Shown here: piece after piece, positions 6,048 through 15,994 of the stretch
Layout: each line of letters opens with the position of its first letter
Position numbering within the stretch: position 1 is the first letter of the stretch
From: Bacillota bacterium
GTDB lineage: Bacteria > Bacillota > Clostridia > Acetivibrionales > DSM-1351
Length of the DNA: 64,000 bases
Reading direction: 5' to 3'
Assembly: GCA_023409265.1 (NCBI GenBank)
Contig: JAEYHZ010000039.1
Location: forward strand, 1-64,000
Notes under the pieces: generated by a model
Databases searched by the model: none
Seen by the model: the letters and a program-made list of their open reading frames with translations, nothing else
What the model was told of the DNA's origin: nothing
Program-made: the position numbers and the translations under genes

Positions 6048-9000
6048 TTATGAGCTCATCTTCTCATCCTGCACCAGAACTTCTTCTTTCTCCTCAATTT
6101 CTGGAACCTCCACTTTTTCAGGTGGATTTTTCAGATTCTTGAAGGCCACTGACATCATCAGCTTTATTCTGTTCAGCTGGTTAACTTCACTGGCACCGGG
6201 ATCATAATCAACGGCAACAATATTTGATTCGGGATATCTCCTTCTCAGTTCCTTTATCATCCCCTTACCGGTAACATGATTTGGCAGACACGCAAAGGGC
6301 TGCATACAAACTATATTTCCGGCACCACTCTTGATCAGTTCAATCATTTCAGCGGTCAGGAACCAGCCTTCACCGGTCTGGTTTCCGATTGATAGGATTT
6401 CAGAAGCACTGTTGGCCAATTCATATATTGAATGCGGAGGGTCAAATCTCTTACTCTTTCGCAAATACTTCTTCATATGCCTTCTGTACCATTCTATTCC
6501 CAAAATTGCCGCATTGTTTATTACAAGTTTTTTGAAGGTACCTGACAGGTTCTTGTACTTGAAGTTTGCGTCGTATGCACAGTATAGGAAGAAGTCAATC
6601 AGATCGGGCATTACCGCCTCAGCGCCTTCCTTCTCTATAACATCAACTACACTGTTGTTTGCATCAGGATGGAATTTAACAAGTATCTCTCCAACCAGAC
6701 CAACCTTGGGTTTCACCACATCCCTTAATTCAAGTTCATCAAACTCTTTTACAATACCCTTTATATTACGTTTAAAGCTGCCCTTTTTACCTTTACTGAT
6801 TGAATCAATACATATCTTCGTCCATTTTCTGTAGAGTTCATTGGCAGAACCCGGGACAGCTTCATACGGTCTCACCCTGTAAAGCACTCTCATAAGCAAG
6901 TCACCATATACAAGGCCTTTGAAGGCATTATCCAAAAGATCAAGTGTAATCTTAAAGCCCGGCTGGTTATCCAAGCCTAAAGCATTTAAAGAAATTACAG
7001 GGACTTGACTCATACCAGCTTCCAGCAGGGCTTTCCTCAAGAAACCAATATAGTTTGTAGCTCGACAGCCTCCTCCGGTTTGAGTAATCAGAACAGATGT
7101 GTTGTCAAGATCATATTTACCGGATTTCAAAGCATGGATTATCTGGCCTACAACAATAATTGACGGGTAGCAGGCATCGTTGTTAACATACCTTAAGCCA
7201 TCTTCTACAGCAGCGCTGTCTACTTTTGGCAATACCTCAACCTTATAACCGCATTTTCTGAAAGCAGCCTCAACAAATTCAAAATGTATTGGAGACATCT
7301 GAGGAGCCAGGATAGTATGCTTAGCACTCATTTCCTCGGTAAATATGGCTTTTTTGTGAGGTTCATGCTTCTGGTGAGGTTTCAGAGCCTTTTTATCCCT
7401 GTCTTCAATAGCTGCAACCAGTGATCTTATTCTAATCCTGGCTGCACCAAGATTATTACCTTCATCTATTTTCAGTACTGTATAAATGTTCTCGTTGGTA
7501 TTCAGAATTTCCTGGACCTGGTCCGTTGTAACAGCATCCAGCCCACAGCCGAAGGAATTGAGCTGAATCATCTCAAGCTCGGAATATTCATTTACAACGG
7601 TTGCAGCTGCATACAATCTTGAGTGATATTTCCACTGGTCAACAACCCGCAGCGGACGTTCAATCTTTCCCAGATGCGAAATTGAATCCTCTGTCAGAAC
7701 CGCAAAGCCATGAGAAGTAATTATCTGCGGAATACCGTGATTTATTTCAGGATCTATATGATAAGGCCTGCCTGCGAGGACAATACCCCTCCTGTTATTA
7801 TCTTTCAAATACTTTAAAGTCTCTTCACCTTTTTTTCTGACATCGCTCTTAAACTTTTCATCTTCTGCATACGCCATTTCAACCGCATTTTCGATTTCGG
7901 CTTTTGATATGTCAAATTCTTTTCCTAACACTTCAAAGAGCCTTATTTTCATTTTTTCCTTGCTGTCATAAGGAAGGAAGGGATTCATGAACGTAATATT
8001 CTTTTGTTTCAATATGTCCATATTGTTCTTGATAACCTCAGGATATGAAGTAACAATAGGACAATTGTAATGATTATCGGCCCCTTCATCCTCAATCATC
8101 TCGTATGGCAAACAAGGATAAAAAATGAAGTTTACGTTTTTATTAACAAGACTGGTTATATGTCCGTGAACCAGTTTCGCCGGATAACACACCGATTCTG
8201 AAGGCATGGTTTCAATTCCCAGCTCGTATATTTTCTTTGATGAACGTGGTGATAATTCTACCCTGAATTTAAGTTGATCAAAGAAAGTAAACCAAAACGG
8301 ATAGTTTTCATACATATTTAGAACACGTGGCAAACCCACGGTCCCTCTTTTATATTCTATACCGGCTGCCTGCTTGTATCGGAAAATTCTCTTGTATTTA
8401 TAGTCATAGAGGTTTGGTACATCCTGGGTGAAGCTTTCTATCCCCGCCCCTCTCTCACATCTGTTACCTGAAACAAACCTGCTGCCGTCACTGAATTGGT
8501 TAATGGTCAATAAGCAATTGTTATTACAAAGCTTACATCTCTGAAGCTCTGTATTGTATTCAAACTCACCGATATTTTCTCTGGTCATCAGAGTGGACTG
8601 CTCGCCTTTATATCGTTCCTTTGCAATGAGAGCAGCACCAAAAGCCCCCATAAGTCCGGCAATATTTGGTCTCACTGCTTCTCTTTCGGAAATAAGCTCA
8701 AAGCTTCTCAGAACAGCATCATTCAGGAATGTGCCCCCCTGAACTATAATTTTTTCTCCCATTTCCTTAGGATCGCGGATTTTAATAACCTTAAGCAATG
8801 CATTTTTAATAACGGAGTAGGATAACCCGGCAGAAATATCTCCAACCTGGGCACCTTCCTTTTGAGCCTGCTTTACCCTGGAATTCATAAATACTGTACA
8901 CCTTGAACCAAGGTCCACCGGCTTTTCAGCAAGTAGTGCCTGAGCTGCAAAATCTTCAATTTTAAAATTAAGAGATTTGGCAAAGGTTTCAATAAATGAA

Positions 9001-10349
9001 CCGCAGCCTGAAGAACATGCCTCATTCAACATTATACTGTCAATGATGCCGTCTTTAATTCTAAGGCACTTCATATCCTGACCGCCTATGTCCAGGATAA
9101 AATCCACTCCTGGCAGGAAAAAGTCAGCTGCCTTATAGTGTGCTATGGTTTCTATTTCTCCTATATCGACCTTCAGCGCAGCCTTAATCAAACCTTCACC
9201 GTAACCGGTAACTGTAGAATTTACTATTCTGGCTTCCGAAGGTAATTGTGCATATATATTGTTTAATATTCTAATAGATGAATTTAATGGGCTTCCTTCG
9301 TTACTTCCATAATGTGAAAAAAGCAATTCTCCATTGGTATCGATTAAAACTGCCTTTGTAGTAGTTGATCCTGCATCAATACCCAGGAAGCAGTCTCCTT
9401 TGTATTCGCTTAATGGTTTTACATGAACAGAATGCATTGCATGTCTGGCTCTGAATTCATCCAGCTCCAGCTGATTGCTGAACAGTGGCCTGAGTCTTTC
9501 AACCTCATGCACCACAACTGTATTCAGCTCAGGGAGTTTTTCCTTCAATTCCTTGAAGGAGACTACTTTACATTCCTTTGAAGACAGAGCTGCACCTATG
9601 GCTACAAAAAGCTGGGAATTTTCAGGAAATATCACCTGTTCAGGTTTAAGATTCAGTGTAATCTCAAATCTCTTCCTTAATTCAGAAAGAAAATACAGAG
9701 GTCCGCCCAGGAAAGCAATATTTCCTTTAATAGGCTTGCCACAAGCAAGGCCGCTGATAGTCTGGTTTACAACAGACTGAAATACAGAGGCGGCAATATC
9801 TTCCCTGGCAGCCCCTTCATTAAGCAGAGGCTGAATATCTGTTTTTGCGAATACTCCACAACGTGCAGCTATTGGATAAATGATTCTGCTGTTTTTAGCA
9901 AACTCATTCAGCCCTGTCGCATCTGTTTGAAGCAGGGAGGCCATCTGGTCAATAAAGGAACCCGTACCACCGGCACAGGTGCCATTCATACGCTGTTCAA
10001 GACCGCCTTTAAAATATGTTATTTTAGCATCTTCTCCACCAAGTTCAATTGCAACATCTGTAGTGGGAATTAGTGTCTGCACAGACTCAGAGCCTGCAAT
10101 AACTTCTTGAATAAAATCAAGACCCAACCACTGAGAGACCAGCAATCCACCCGAGCCGGTAATCATAACAGTGCATTCTTCCTGATAAAATTTGTCGCAG
10201 GTCTCGTCCATTAATTCAAAGATGGTTTTTCTTATGTCTGAATAATGTCTTTGATACTTTGAAAAAACAATCTTGTTATTTTTATCAAGAACAGCCATTT
10301 TTACAGTGGTAGATCCAACATCCAACCCCACATGATAATTCTTTTTCAT
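6048..10349 (-). CDS. Giant 2-hydroxyacyl-CoA dehydratase activase-family protein (two ASKHA ATPase domains + DUF2229 + HgdB-like)
   Basis: About 1433 residues. Two BadF/HgdC-type ATPase domains are visible: the first has GLDVGSTTVKM and NGTCAGGTGSF, the second (about residues 325-585) has GIDAGSTTTKAV and NEACSSGCGSF. The Cys in each of the latter motifs sits where HgdC holds its bridging [4Fe-4S] cluster. A CKLCNNNC cluster near 605 starts the DUF2229 region, followed by an HgdB-like segment with CYPS near 1050 and CMQPFACLPNH near 1350. Fusions of this build are common in clostridia and are usually annotated as acyl-CoA dehydratase activases; the true substrate is unknown. The ATG at 10349 follows a GGAG at 12 bases; a TTG at 10367 is the alternative. 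A 13-bp inverted repeat lies just upstream. Confidence 0.9.
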   Translation of the reverse strand: MKKNYHVGLDVGSTTVKMAVLDKNNKIVFSKYQRHYSDIRKTIFELMDETCDKFYQEECTVMITGSGGLLVSQWLGLDFIQEVIAGSESVQTLIPTTDVAIELGGEDAKITYFKGGLEQRMNGTCAGGTGSFIDQMASLLQTDATGLNEFAKNSRIIYPIAARCGVFAKTDIQPLLNEGAAREDIAASVFQSVVNQTISGLACGKPIKGNIAFLGGPLYFLSELRKRFEITLNLKPEQVIFPENSQLFVAIGAALSSKECKVVSFKELKEKLPELNTVVVHEVERLRPLFSNQLELDEFRARHAMHSVHVKPLSEYKGDCFLGIDAGSTTTKAVLIDTNGELLFSHYGSNEGSPLNSSIRILNNIYAQLPSEARIVNSTVTGYGEGLIKAALKVDIGEIETIAHYKAADFFLPGVDFILDIGGQDMKCLRIKDGIIDSIMLNEACSSGCGSFIETFAKSLNFKIEDFAAQALLAEKPVDLGSRCTVFMNSRVKQAQKEGAQVGDISAGLSYSVIKNALLKVIKIRDPKEMGEKIIVQGGTFLNDAVLRSFELISEREAVRPNIAGLMGAFGAALIAKERYKGEQSTLMTRENIGEFEYNTELQRCKLCNNNCLLTINQFSDGSRFVSGNRCERGAGIESFTQDVPNLYDYKYKRIFRYKQAAGIEYKRGTVGLPRVLNMYENYPFWFTFFDQLKFRVELSPRSSKKIYELGIETMPSESVCYPAKLVHGHITSLVNKNVNFIFYPCLPYEMIEDEGADNHYNCPIVTSYPEVIKNNMDILKQKNITFMNPFLPYDSKEKMKIRLFEVLGKEFDISKAEIENAVEMAYAEDEKFKSDVRKKGEETLKYLKDNNRRGIVLAGRPYHIDPEINHGIPQIITSHGFAVLTEDSISHLGKIERPLRVVDQWKYHSRLYAAATVVNEYSELEMIQLNSFGCGLDAVTTDQVQEILNTNENIYTVLKIDEGNNLGAARIRIRSLVAAIEDRDKKALKPHQKHEPHKKAIFTEEMSAKHTILAPQMSPIHFEFVEAAFRKCGYKVEVLPKVDSAAVEDGLRYVNNDACYPSIIVVGQIIHALKSGKYDLDNTSVLITQTGGGCRATNYIGFLRKALLEAGMSQVPVISLNALGLDNQPGFKITLDLLDNAFKGLVYGDLLMRVLYRVRPYEAVPGSANELYRKWTKICIDSISKGKKGSFKRNIKGIVKEFDELELRDVVKPKVGLVGEILVKFHPDANNSVVDVIEKEGAEAVMPDLIDFFLYCAYDANFKYKNLSGTFKKLVINNAAILGIEWYRRHMKKYLRKSKRFDPPHSIYELANSASEILSIGNQTGEGWFLTAEMIELIKSGAGNIVCMQPFACLPNHVTGKGMIKELRRRYPESNIVAVDYDPGASEVNQLNRIKLMMSVAFKNLKNPPEKVEVPEIEEKEEVLVQDEKMSS

Positions 10350-10678
10350 ATATTGACTAATCTCCAAAACTAATTTTATAAACTATGTAAAAATTGCTTG
10401 AAATATGCAAAGAAGTTTTTACATAGTTCTCACATTAAAATTTGTCCCCCGAAGTCTCCCGTATTAACTTACAGACTGCTACATTCATTATACCAAAGTC
10501 AGTTACTTAGGCCCAATGGCAATGTTTTCAACAGTAATTAACTTCTGGAATGTCTACCTTGTGCAAATCACTCCTATATAACGCAGGGATTCAAAGAAAA
10601 TTTTCCACTGCCAGAATAATTTTCTTACCTTTATGCGTTTCAACGAGGCCTGTGTATCCTGAAGGACACAATGGACAT
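10350..10678. other. Intergenic region between aspS and the activase
   Basis: Apart from the inverted repeat at 10381-10428 I see no gene. No strong intrinsic terminator for aspS is obvious, so the activase may partly be read through from the hisS-aspS unit. Confidence 0.4.
10381..10428. promoter_or_regulatory. Perfect 13-bp inverted repeat upstream of the activase
   Basis: AACTATGTAAAAA (10381-10393) and TTTTTACATAGTT (10416-10428) are exact reverse complements around a 22-bp spacer, starting 32 bp before the activase start. It could be an operator for a dimeric regulator or an RNA hairpin close to the ribosome binding site. No U-tract follows on the minus strand in a way that makes a good terminator. 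Confidence 0.5.
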
Positions 10679-12460
10679 CTATTGCTTCGTTATATCTATA
10701 TGCAATTCCTGTATCTGTTTTTCGTCAACGACATCCGGGGCATTATCCATAGGACTTGAAGCGTTCTGTACCTTGGGAAATGCTATTACATCTCTTATAC
10801 TGCCGGCCTTGGCCATCAGCATTATTATTCTGTCAAGACCAAATGCCATACCGCCGTGTGGTGGTGTTCCATACTTGAACGCATCCAGGAGGAAACCGAA
10901 TTTTGTGTTTGCATCTTCCTCGGTAAAACCAAGCAGCTTAAACATCTTTGCCTGCAGCTCCTGAATATGGATTCTGATACTTCCTCCACCGAGTTCAACA
11001 CCGTTCAATACTATATCATAAGCCTTGGCACGAACTTTTCCCGGATCGGTATCAAGGAACTCAAGGTCCTCATCCATAGGACTGGTGAATGGATGATGCT
11101 TGGCAGCATAACGTCCCTCTTCTTCATCATATTCAAATAATGGGAATTCTGTAACCCATAAGAACTTAAATTCGTCAGGATTCAAAATATTTAGCTTTCT
11201 TGCGACTTCAAGCCTCAACTGACCAAGTGCATCAAATACTACATTATTCCTGTCTGCAACGAAGCATATTAAATCTCCGGCTTCAGCCTGAACTCTTTCC
11301 AGCAATGCCTTCATTTCTTCCTCAGTCATAAACTTTGCAAAAGAAGATTTTATTTCGTTGTTGGTGTCGATAGCTATCCATGCCATACCTTTTGCTTTAT
11401 AGGTCTTAACAACTTCAACCAGTGCGTCGATTTCTTTTCTGCTGAATTTGGCACAGCCCTTGGCATTAATAGCTCTAACGCTGCCACCGTTTCCTACCGC
11501 ATCGGTAAATACCTTAAAGCCGCAGTCAGCTACAAGGTCCGATACATTTACAAGCTCCATGCCGAAACGGATATCCGGCTTATCTGAGCCAAATCTCTCC
11601 ATTGCTTCAGCATATGGCATTCTGAGGAAAGGAGTCTGCAATTCTACTCCGAGAGCTTCCTTGAATACTCTTTTAACAAAGCCTTCATTAACCGCTAAAA
11701 CGTCATCAACATTTACAAAGGACATTTCTATATCTATCTGTGTAAATTCAGGCTGCCTGTCAGCTCTTAAGTCTTCATCCCTGAAACACTTTGCGATCTG
11801 GAAGTACCTGTCAAAACCAGATACCATTAAAAGCTGCTTATAAAGCTGAGGTGACTGGGGCAGGGCATAAAATTTACCTGGGTGTACTCTGCTTGGTACG
11901 AGGTAATCTCTTGCACCTTCAGGGGTACTCTTAACAAGAATAGGCGTTTCAATTTCCAAAAAGCCATTATCATCATAGTAATCCCGTGCAACCTTGGCAA
12001 CCCTGTGTCTGAGTATCATATTCCTCTGCATGTCAGGTCTTCTTAAGTCAAGGTATCTATATTTCAGTCTGGTTATTTCATTTACATCCGAGTTTTCTTC
12101 AATGTAAATTGGAGGTGTTTCGGAGGAACTGAGTATTCTAAGTTCCTTTGCGATAATTTCAATTTCACCTGTTGCCATTTTCCTGTTCACAGCTTCAGGC
12201 GCTCTTGCAGCGACAGTACCGACTACGGCAAGAACATATTCACTTCTTATTGTTTTAGCCTTATCAAACATCTCACCATCTTTATCTGTAAATACAAGCT
12301 GCAAAATACCTGATCTGTCTCTTAAATCCACAAAAACCAGGCTTCCCAGATTTCTTTGTTTCTGTACCCAACCCATTACGGTAACATTTTCCCCGATATT
12401 CGCTGAAGCAAGCTCAGCACATTTGTGACTCCTTTTGAGCCCGTAAATCGATTCTCCCAT
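10679..12460 (-). CDS. aspS: Aspartyl-tRNA synthetase
   Basis: About 593 residues, the normal length of bacterial AspRS. N-terminal OB-fold anticodon domain (VTVMGWVQKQRNLGSLVFVDLRD), class II motif 2 (FRDEDLRADRQPEFTQID), a large bacterial insertion, and motif 3 (GLDRIIMLMAKAGSIRDVIAFPK). It charges tRNA-Asp, and in organisms lacking AsnRS may also mischarge tRNA-Asn for GatCAB; the type cannot be decided here. The start at 12460 is preferred over 12472 because GGGAG sits five bases before it. It lies 82 bp downstream of hisS, in one unit with it under the T-box at 14071-14356. Confidence 0.97.
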   Translation of the reverse strand: MGESIYGLKRSHKCAELASANIGENVTVMGWVQKQRNLGSLVFVDLRDRSGILQLVFTDKDGEMFDKAKTIRSEYVLAVVGTVAARAPEAVNRKMATGEIEIIAKELRILSSSETPPIYIEENSDVNEITRLKYRYLDLRRPDMQRNMILRHRVAKVARDYYDDNGFLEIETPILVKSTPEGARDYLVPSRVHPGKFYALPQSPQLYKQLLMVSGFDRYFQIAKCFRDEDLRADRQPEFTQIDIEMSFVNVDDVLAVNEGFVKRVFKEALGVELQTPFLRMPYAEAMERFGSDKPDIRFGMELVNVSDLVADCGFKVFTDAVGNGGSVRAINAKGCAKFSRKEIDALVEVVKTYKAKGMAWIAIDTNNEIKSSFAKFMTEEEMKALLERVQAEAGDLICFVADRNNVVFDALGQLRLEVARKLNILNPDEFKFLWVTEFPLFEYDEEEGRYAAKHHPFTSPMDEDLEFLDTDPGKVRAKAYDIVLNGVELGGGSIRIHIQELQAKMFKLLGFTEEDANTKFGFLLDAFKYGTPPHGGMAFGLDRIIMLMAKAGSIRDVIAFPKVQNASSPMDNAPDVVDEKQIQELHIDITKQ

Positions 12461-12542
12461 ATACTCTCCCATCTGCGTGCAGGTTTTAATTCGTGCACGC
12501 TAACAAATAATAAAAAATGTCCGCAGCTGCGACTTTGTAAAG

Positions 12543-13865
12543 TTAAACCTGCTTTAAGCGAAGGATTATATTATCTATGTCAAGTTCATCCTGCTCACCG
12601 TTAGACATGTTTTTTAACTTATATTTACCGGTATTTACCTCATCCTCACCAACAACCACTGCAAAAGGAATACCAAGCTTGTCGGCATATGAGAATTTTT
12701 TCCCTATCTTGCCTTCATTAAAGTAAATTTCTGCCGCTATTCCCGAATCCCTGACCCTGGTTGCCAGTTCCAAAGCCTGAGACATTGTTTCCTTCATTGG
12801 TATAACCAAAATCTGCGATGGTGTGGCTTTTTTGCTTTCACCAAGTACTCCTGCTTCCCTGAGCTGGTAGAACAATCTTGAAAGACCTATGGAAATACCT
12901 ACTCCAGGTAATTTCTTCGTTGTATAGTTCTGAGCCAGGTTATCATACCTTCCTCCCGAGCATACACTTCCGATGGAAGGGTATTGATTCAATATTGTCT
13001 CATAAATTGTCCCGGTATAGTAGTCAAGGCCCCTGGCAATTGTAAGGTCAATTGCATAATTTCCGGAAGGAACCTTAAAGGAATCTATATAATTAATTAC
13101 CAATTCCAGCTCATCTATACCCTCCAGGAACATCTCATTCTGTATTTCCATCTTTCGAAGGCTATCGATAATTTCACTGCAGCTTCCCTTTATGTTTACA
13201 AATTTTAATACACTGCCGGCATCCTCATCACTGAGCCCAACAGCTTTAAGCTCGGATAAAACTGTACTTTGACCTATCTTTTCAAGTTTATCAATAATTC
13301 TGATGACTTCAGCCTTATCGGTTACTTTCAGGCTTTCAAAAAAGCCGTTTAAAATCTTTCTGTTATTTAATCTGATTGTAAAATCGTTAAAGCCCAGAGC
13401 CTTAAAGGTTGAATAAATTACGCTTAAAATTTCAGCATCATTAATAACACTTAAACTTTCAAAGCCTATTATATCTATATCGCACTGATAGAATTCTCTA
13501 AATCTTCCCTTTTGAGGTTTTTCACCCCTGAAAACCTTTCCTATGTGGTATCTTTTAAATGGGAAGGTCAATTCGCCAAAATGCTGTGAAACATATCTTG
13601 CCAGTGGAACTGTCAGATCAAATCTAAGCGATAAGTCATTGTCCCCTTTGTTAAATCTGTATACCTGCTTTTCTGTTTCTCCCCCGCTTTTAGCCAACAA
13701 TACCTCTGATTTTTCAATCATAGGAGTATCCAGAGGAATAAAGCCATATGTTTCATATGTCTTTTTTATTGTTTCCAACATCTGATTAAACACCATTTGA
13801 TCTGCAGGCAATAATTCCATAAAACCGGGTAATATGGAAGGTGTTATTACTTGTTGTTTTGCCAT
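12543..13865 (-). CDS. hisS: Histidyl-tRNA synthetase
   Basis: 440 residues, usual for HisRS. Motif 1 lies near the N-terminus (ITPSILPGFMELLPADQ), motif 2 is FRGEKPQKGRFREFYQCD, the His-specific segment is ARGLDYYTGTIYE, and motif 3 is GVGISIGLSRLF; the C-terminal anticodon domain ends LRLKQV. First gene after the T-box leader; aspS follows, an arrangement common in Firmicutes. Translation starts at the ATG at 13865, with AGGAG upstream. Confidence 0.97.
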   Translation of the reverse strand: MAKQQVITPSILPGFMELLPADQMVFNQMLETIKKTYETYGFIPLDTPMIEKSEVLLAKSGGETEKQVYRFNKGDNDLSLRFDLTVPLARYVSQHFGELTFPFKRYHIGKVFRGEKPQKGRFREFYQCDIDIIGFESLSVINDAEILSVIYSTFKALGFNDFTIRLNNRKILNGFFESLKVTDKAEVIRIIDKLEKIGQSTVLSELKAVGLSDEDAGSVLKFVNIKGSCSEIIDSLRKMEIQNEMFLEGIDELELVINYIDSFKVPSGNYAIDLTIARGLDYYTGTIYETILNQYPSIGSVCSGGRYDNLAQNYTTKKLPGVGISIGLSRLFYQLREAGVLGESKKATPSQILVIPMKETMSQALELATRVRDSGIAAEIYFNEGKIGKKFSYADKLGIPFAVVVGEDEVNTGKYKLKNMSNGEQDELDIDNIILRLKQV

Positions 13866-14070
13866 TTATACAACTCCTGTCCTATTATAAGTATACAATT
13901 TCAAGTATTTACTTAAAAATCAAATTAAATAATGGATTTCCATGAAAACTTTCGTACCACGCGCATAAATTCATAGTTTTTATTGTTTGGAAATTTTTAC
14001 ATTCTTTCTGCATTATTCTATTTATCTACACCGCAGGTATTATTAATATATTAAAAAAATTACCCAGACA

Positions 14071-14356
14071 ATAAAAAGCCCCCTAATCCCACAAGGGACG
14101 AGAGGATTTTCCCGTGATGCCACCCTAGTGATTCCTGTCTGGAATATGTAACAGGCAGAAACCTACTTAAAAATCCTTAACGCAGAAAACGGATGAGCTT
14201 TTGACTCATCAGCCCAGGAATCATATCCAAAGAGGGTGTCCTTCATCACCTTTTCTATAAGCTGCTCCCAGTCCATAGTCAATTAAGTCTCCAACCTTAA
14301 TTGACTTTTGACAGCTTTTCCCTGAATAGAAGTATTGATTACTCTTCCCTTTTAAG
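14071..14356 (-). ncRNA. T-box leader of hisS-aspS
   Basis: On the minus strand the conserved antiterminator core AGGGTGGCATCACGGG is followed by the terminator stem (CTCGTCCCTTGTGGGATTAG, then CTTTTTATT). Stem I begins at AAAGGGAAGAGTA, containing the AGTA loop-E strand, and its 3' side reads GATGAAGGACACCCTCTTT. By analogy with the ileS T-box in this window, the specifier is GAC (Asp) followed by A; the triplet two bases on is CAC (His). Uncharged tRNA binding would favour antitermination of hisS-aspS. The leader ends about 200 bp before hisS. Confidence 0.93.
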
Positions 14357-14382
14357 GCTTGTACGGTATTAGTCTACTATAT

Positions 14383-14411
14383 ATTTTAAAATTCACATCA
14401 AATATTGTCAA
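14383..14411 (-). promoter_or_regulatory. Sigma-A promoter of the hisS-aspS T-box transcript
   Basis: TTGACA (14411-14406), 17-bp spacer, TAAAAT (14388-14383) on the minus strand, about 27 bp before the T-box stem I and just after the hemZ stop at 14418. Confidence 0.75.
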
Positions 14412-14417
14412 TATTAA

Positions 14418-15935
14418 TTATTGGATGAATCTCTCCGTACTGCTATATTTTGTATTACAATTGTTTACCACTTCTCTGGTTCGAGCAAGCATTTCATCAA
14501 TTCTTCCGATGTATTCCTCTACACTTTTTACATTGAAGGATCTTTCAATTCTGTTTTCAGGGAAAACTATCTTGGTTACGGCACCAGCTCCACATGCAAA
14601 TATGGATTGTCTCTCCTCCATTATCTGAATATTATATAAACTTTCTTTTCCTTTTTTGCTGTAGCCCACATTTTCCAGATTACCCAGAATATTTTTCTGG
14701 CGGTACAGATAGTACGGCTCCATTCCCATGGTGCAGGTATATTCCCGTGCTGCCTCCACCATTTCAGCAACCTGCTGGTATTCCTTGTGAAGATTGTAAT
14801 TATTTAATTCCAGTGAAAGTCTGGAGGCTCTTTTCAATGCCATGGTATGAACAGTAATGCTTTCAGGGTTGAGCTGAACTATTCCATCCATTGTAGTTTT
14901 AAACATGCTAATATCTTCCCCCGGCAGACCACATATTACGTCCATATTGATATTGTCGAACCCCAACTCCCGTGCCATGAAAAATGCTCTCTCCACTTCT
15001 GCCGGGGTATGGTTTCTTCCAATGCGTTCAAGGGTAGACTTATTCATACTCTGAGGATTAATACTTATCCTGGTGACTCTGCTGCCCTTAATTACCTTTA
15101 GCTTTTCAGCATCAATGGTATCAGGCCGCCCGGCTTCCAGCGTATATTCCTTAAGGGAGCCTAAATCTAAAATTCCTTCAATACCTTTAAGAAGCCTGTC
15201 CAGCTGCATTGAACTTATTGAGGTTGGAGTACCGCCGCCAATATAAATACTCTCTATATTAAAACCATTCTCTTTGATGAGCCCTGCTGTATGCCCTATT
15301 TCCCTCAGCAGAGTATCCAAATAGGTATCAACCACCTTTTTATACTGTCCTATGGTACTGGAGCTGAAGGAGCAGTATAGGCATCGGGTAGGACAAAAAG
15401 GAATTCCGATGTATAGTGAAACACTTTTTGAATCTGTGTTCTTAAACAGCTCTCTCTGGTTTACAGCAACCTCATAAAGCAGCTGCGCCTTGTTTTCAGT
15501 TACAAAATAGTCATTAACTAACTTACTGATAATTCTATCTCTTCCGGCTTGTTCATCAAGCAATTCATTAACAAGCTTTGTGGGTCTTATTCCTGTCATT
15601 ACACCCCAGGGAATAACCTTGCCGGTATACTTTTGAAGCAGCAAAAACAGTTTTCTTTTAAAAATCTTTTTAATGGACTTCAATTCTGACTTGTTTCCAA
15701 ACGAAAACTCTTCAGGAAAAGTTATGCAGATTCTCTCATCCAGTTCCTTACCCTGAAGCCTGATATTTATTGAGTTTCCATTTTCATCACTTTCGGTCCG
15801 GCAGAAAAGAAATGCCCCGGAACTTTGATCCCAGGGGCCATCTATTTTGATTAGCTCTTCTTTTAGGAAGAACAGTTTGATAACATCTTCAAATTCATAA
15901 TCAAAGTTGTCGCACTCATTTCTATAATAAAGCAT
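14418..15935 (-). CDS. hemZ: Coproporphyrinogen dehydrogenase-like radical SAM protein HemZ
   Basis: About 505 residues. A radical-SAM cluster motif CPTRCLYCSF lies near residue 165, followed by the glycine-rich IGGGTPTS typical of HemN/HemZ. The N-terminal extension of about 160 residues distinguishes HemZ of Firmicutes from the shorter HemW. The annotated role is oxygen-independent coproporphyrinogen III oxidation, though HemZ activity is poorly established and an HemW-like heme chaperone role is possible. The ATG at 15935 is favoured because GGAG lies seven bases upstream. It sits downstream of the MBL hydrolase in the long minus-strand cluster that begins at recJ. Confidence 0.88.
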   Translation of the reverse strand: MLYYRNECDNFDYEFEDVIKLFFLKEELIKIDGPWDQSSGAFLFCRTESDENGNSINIRLQGKELDERICITFPEEFSFGNKSELKSIKKIFKRKLFLLLQKYTGKVIPWGVMTGIRPTKLVNELLDEQAGRDRIISKLVNDYFVTENKAQLLYEVAVNQRELFKNTDSKSVSLYIGIPFCPTRCLYCSFSSSTIGQYKKVVDTYLDTLLREIGHTAGLIKENGFNIESIYIGGGTPTSISSMQLDRLLKGIEGILDLGSLKEYTLEAGRPDTIDAEKLKVIKGSRVTRISINPQSMNKSTLERIGRNHTPAEVERAFFMARELGFDNINMDVICGLPGEDISMFKTTMDGIVQLNPESITVHTMALKRASRLSLELNNYNLHKEYQQVAEMVEAAREYTCTMGMEPYYLYRQKNILGNLENVGYSKKGKESLYNIQIMEERQSIFACGAGAVTKIVFPENRIERSFNVKSVEEYIGRIDEMLARTREVVNNCNTKYSSTERFIQ

Positions 15936-15994
15936 TTTCATTCTCCATTTTAGTCAATATCACTTTGAATGCATTAAACGTTCTCTTTGCGTTG

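Noticed and set aside
6331..6834. 167-residue plus-strand frame
   Set aside because: Antisense shadow of the activase C-terminus.
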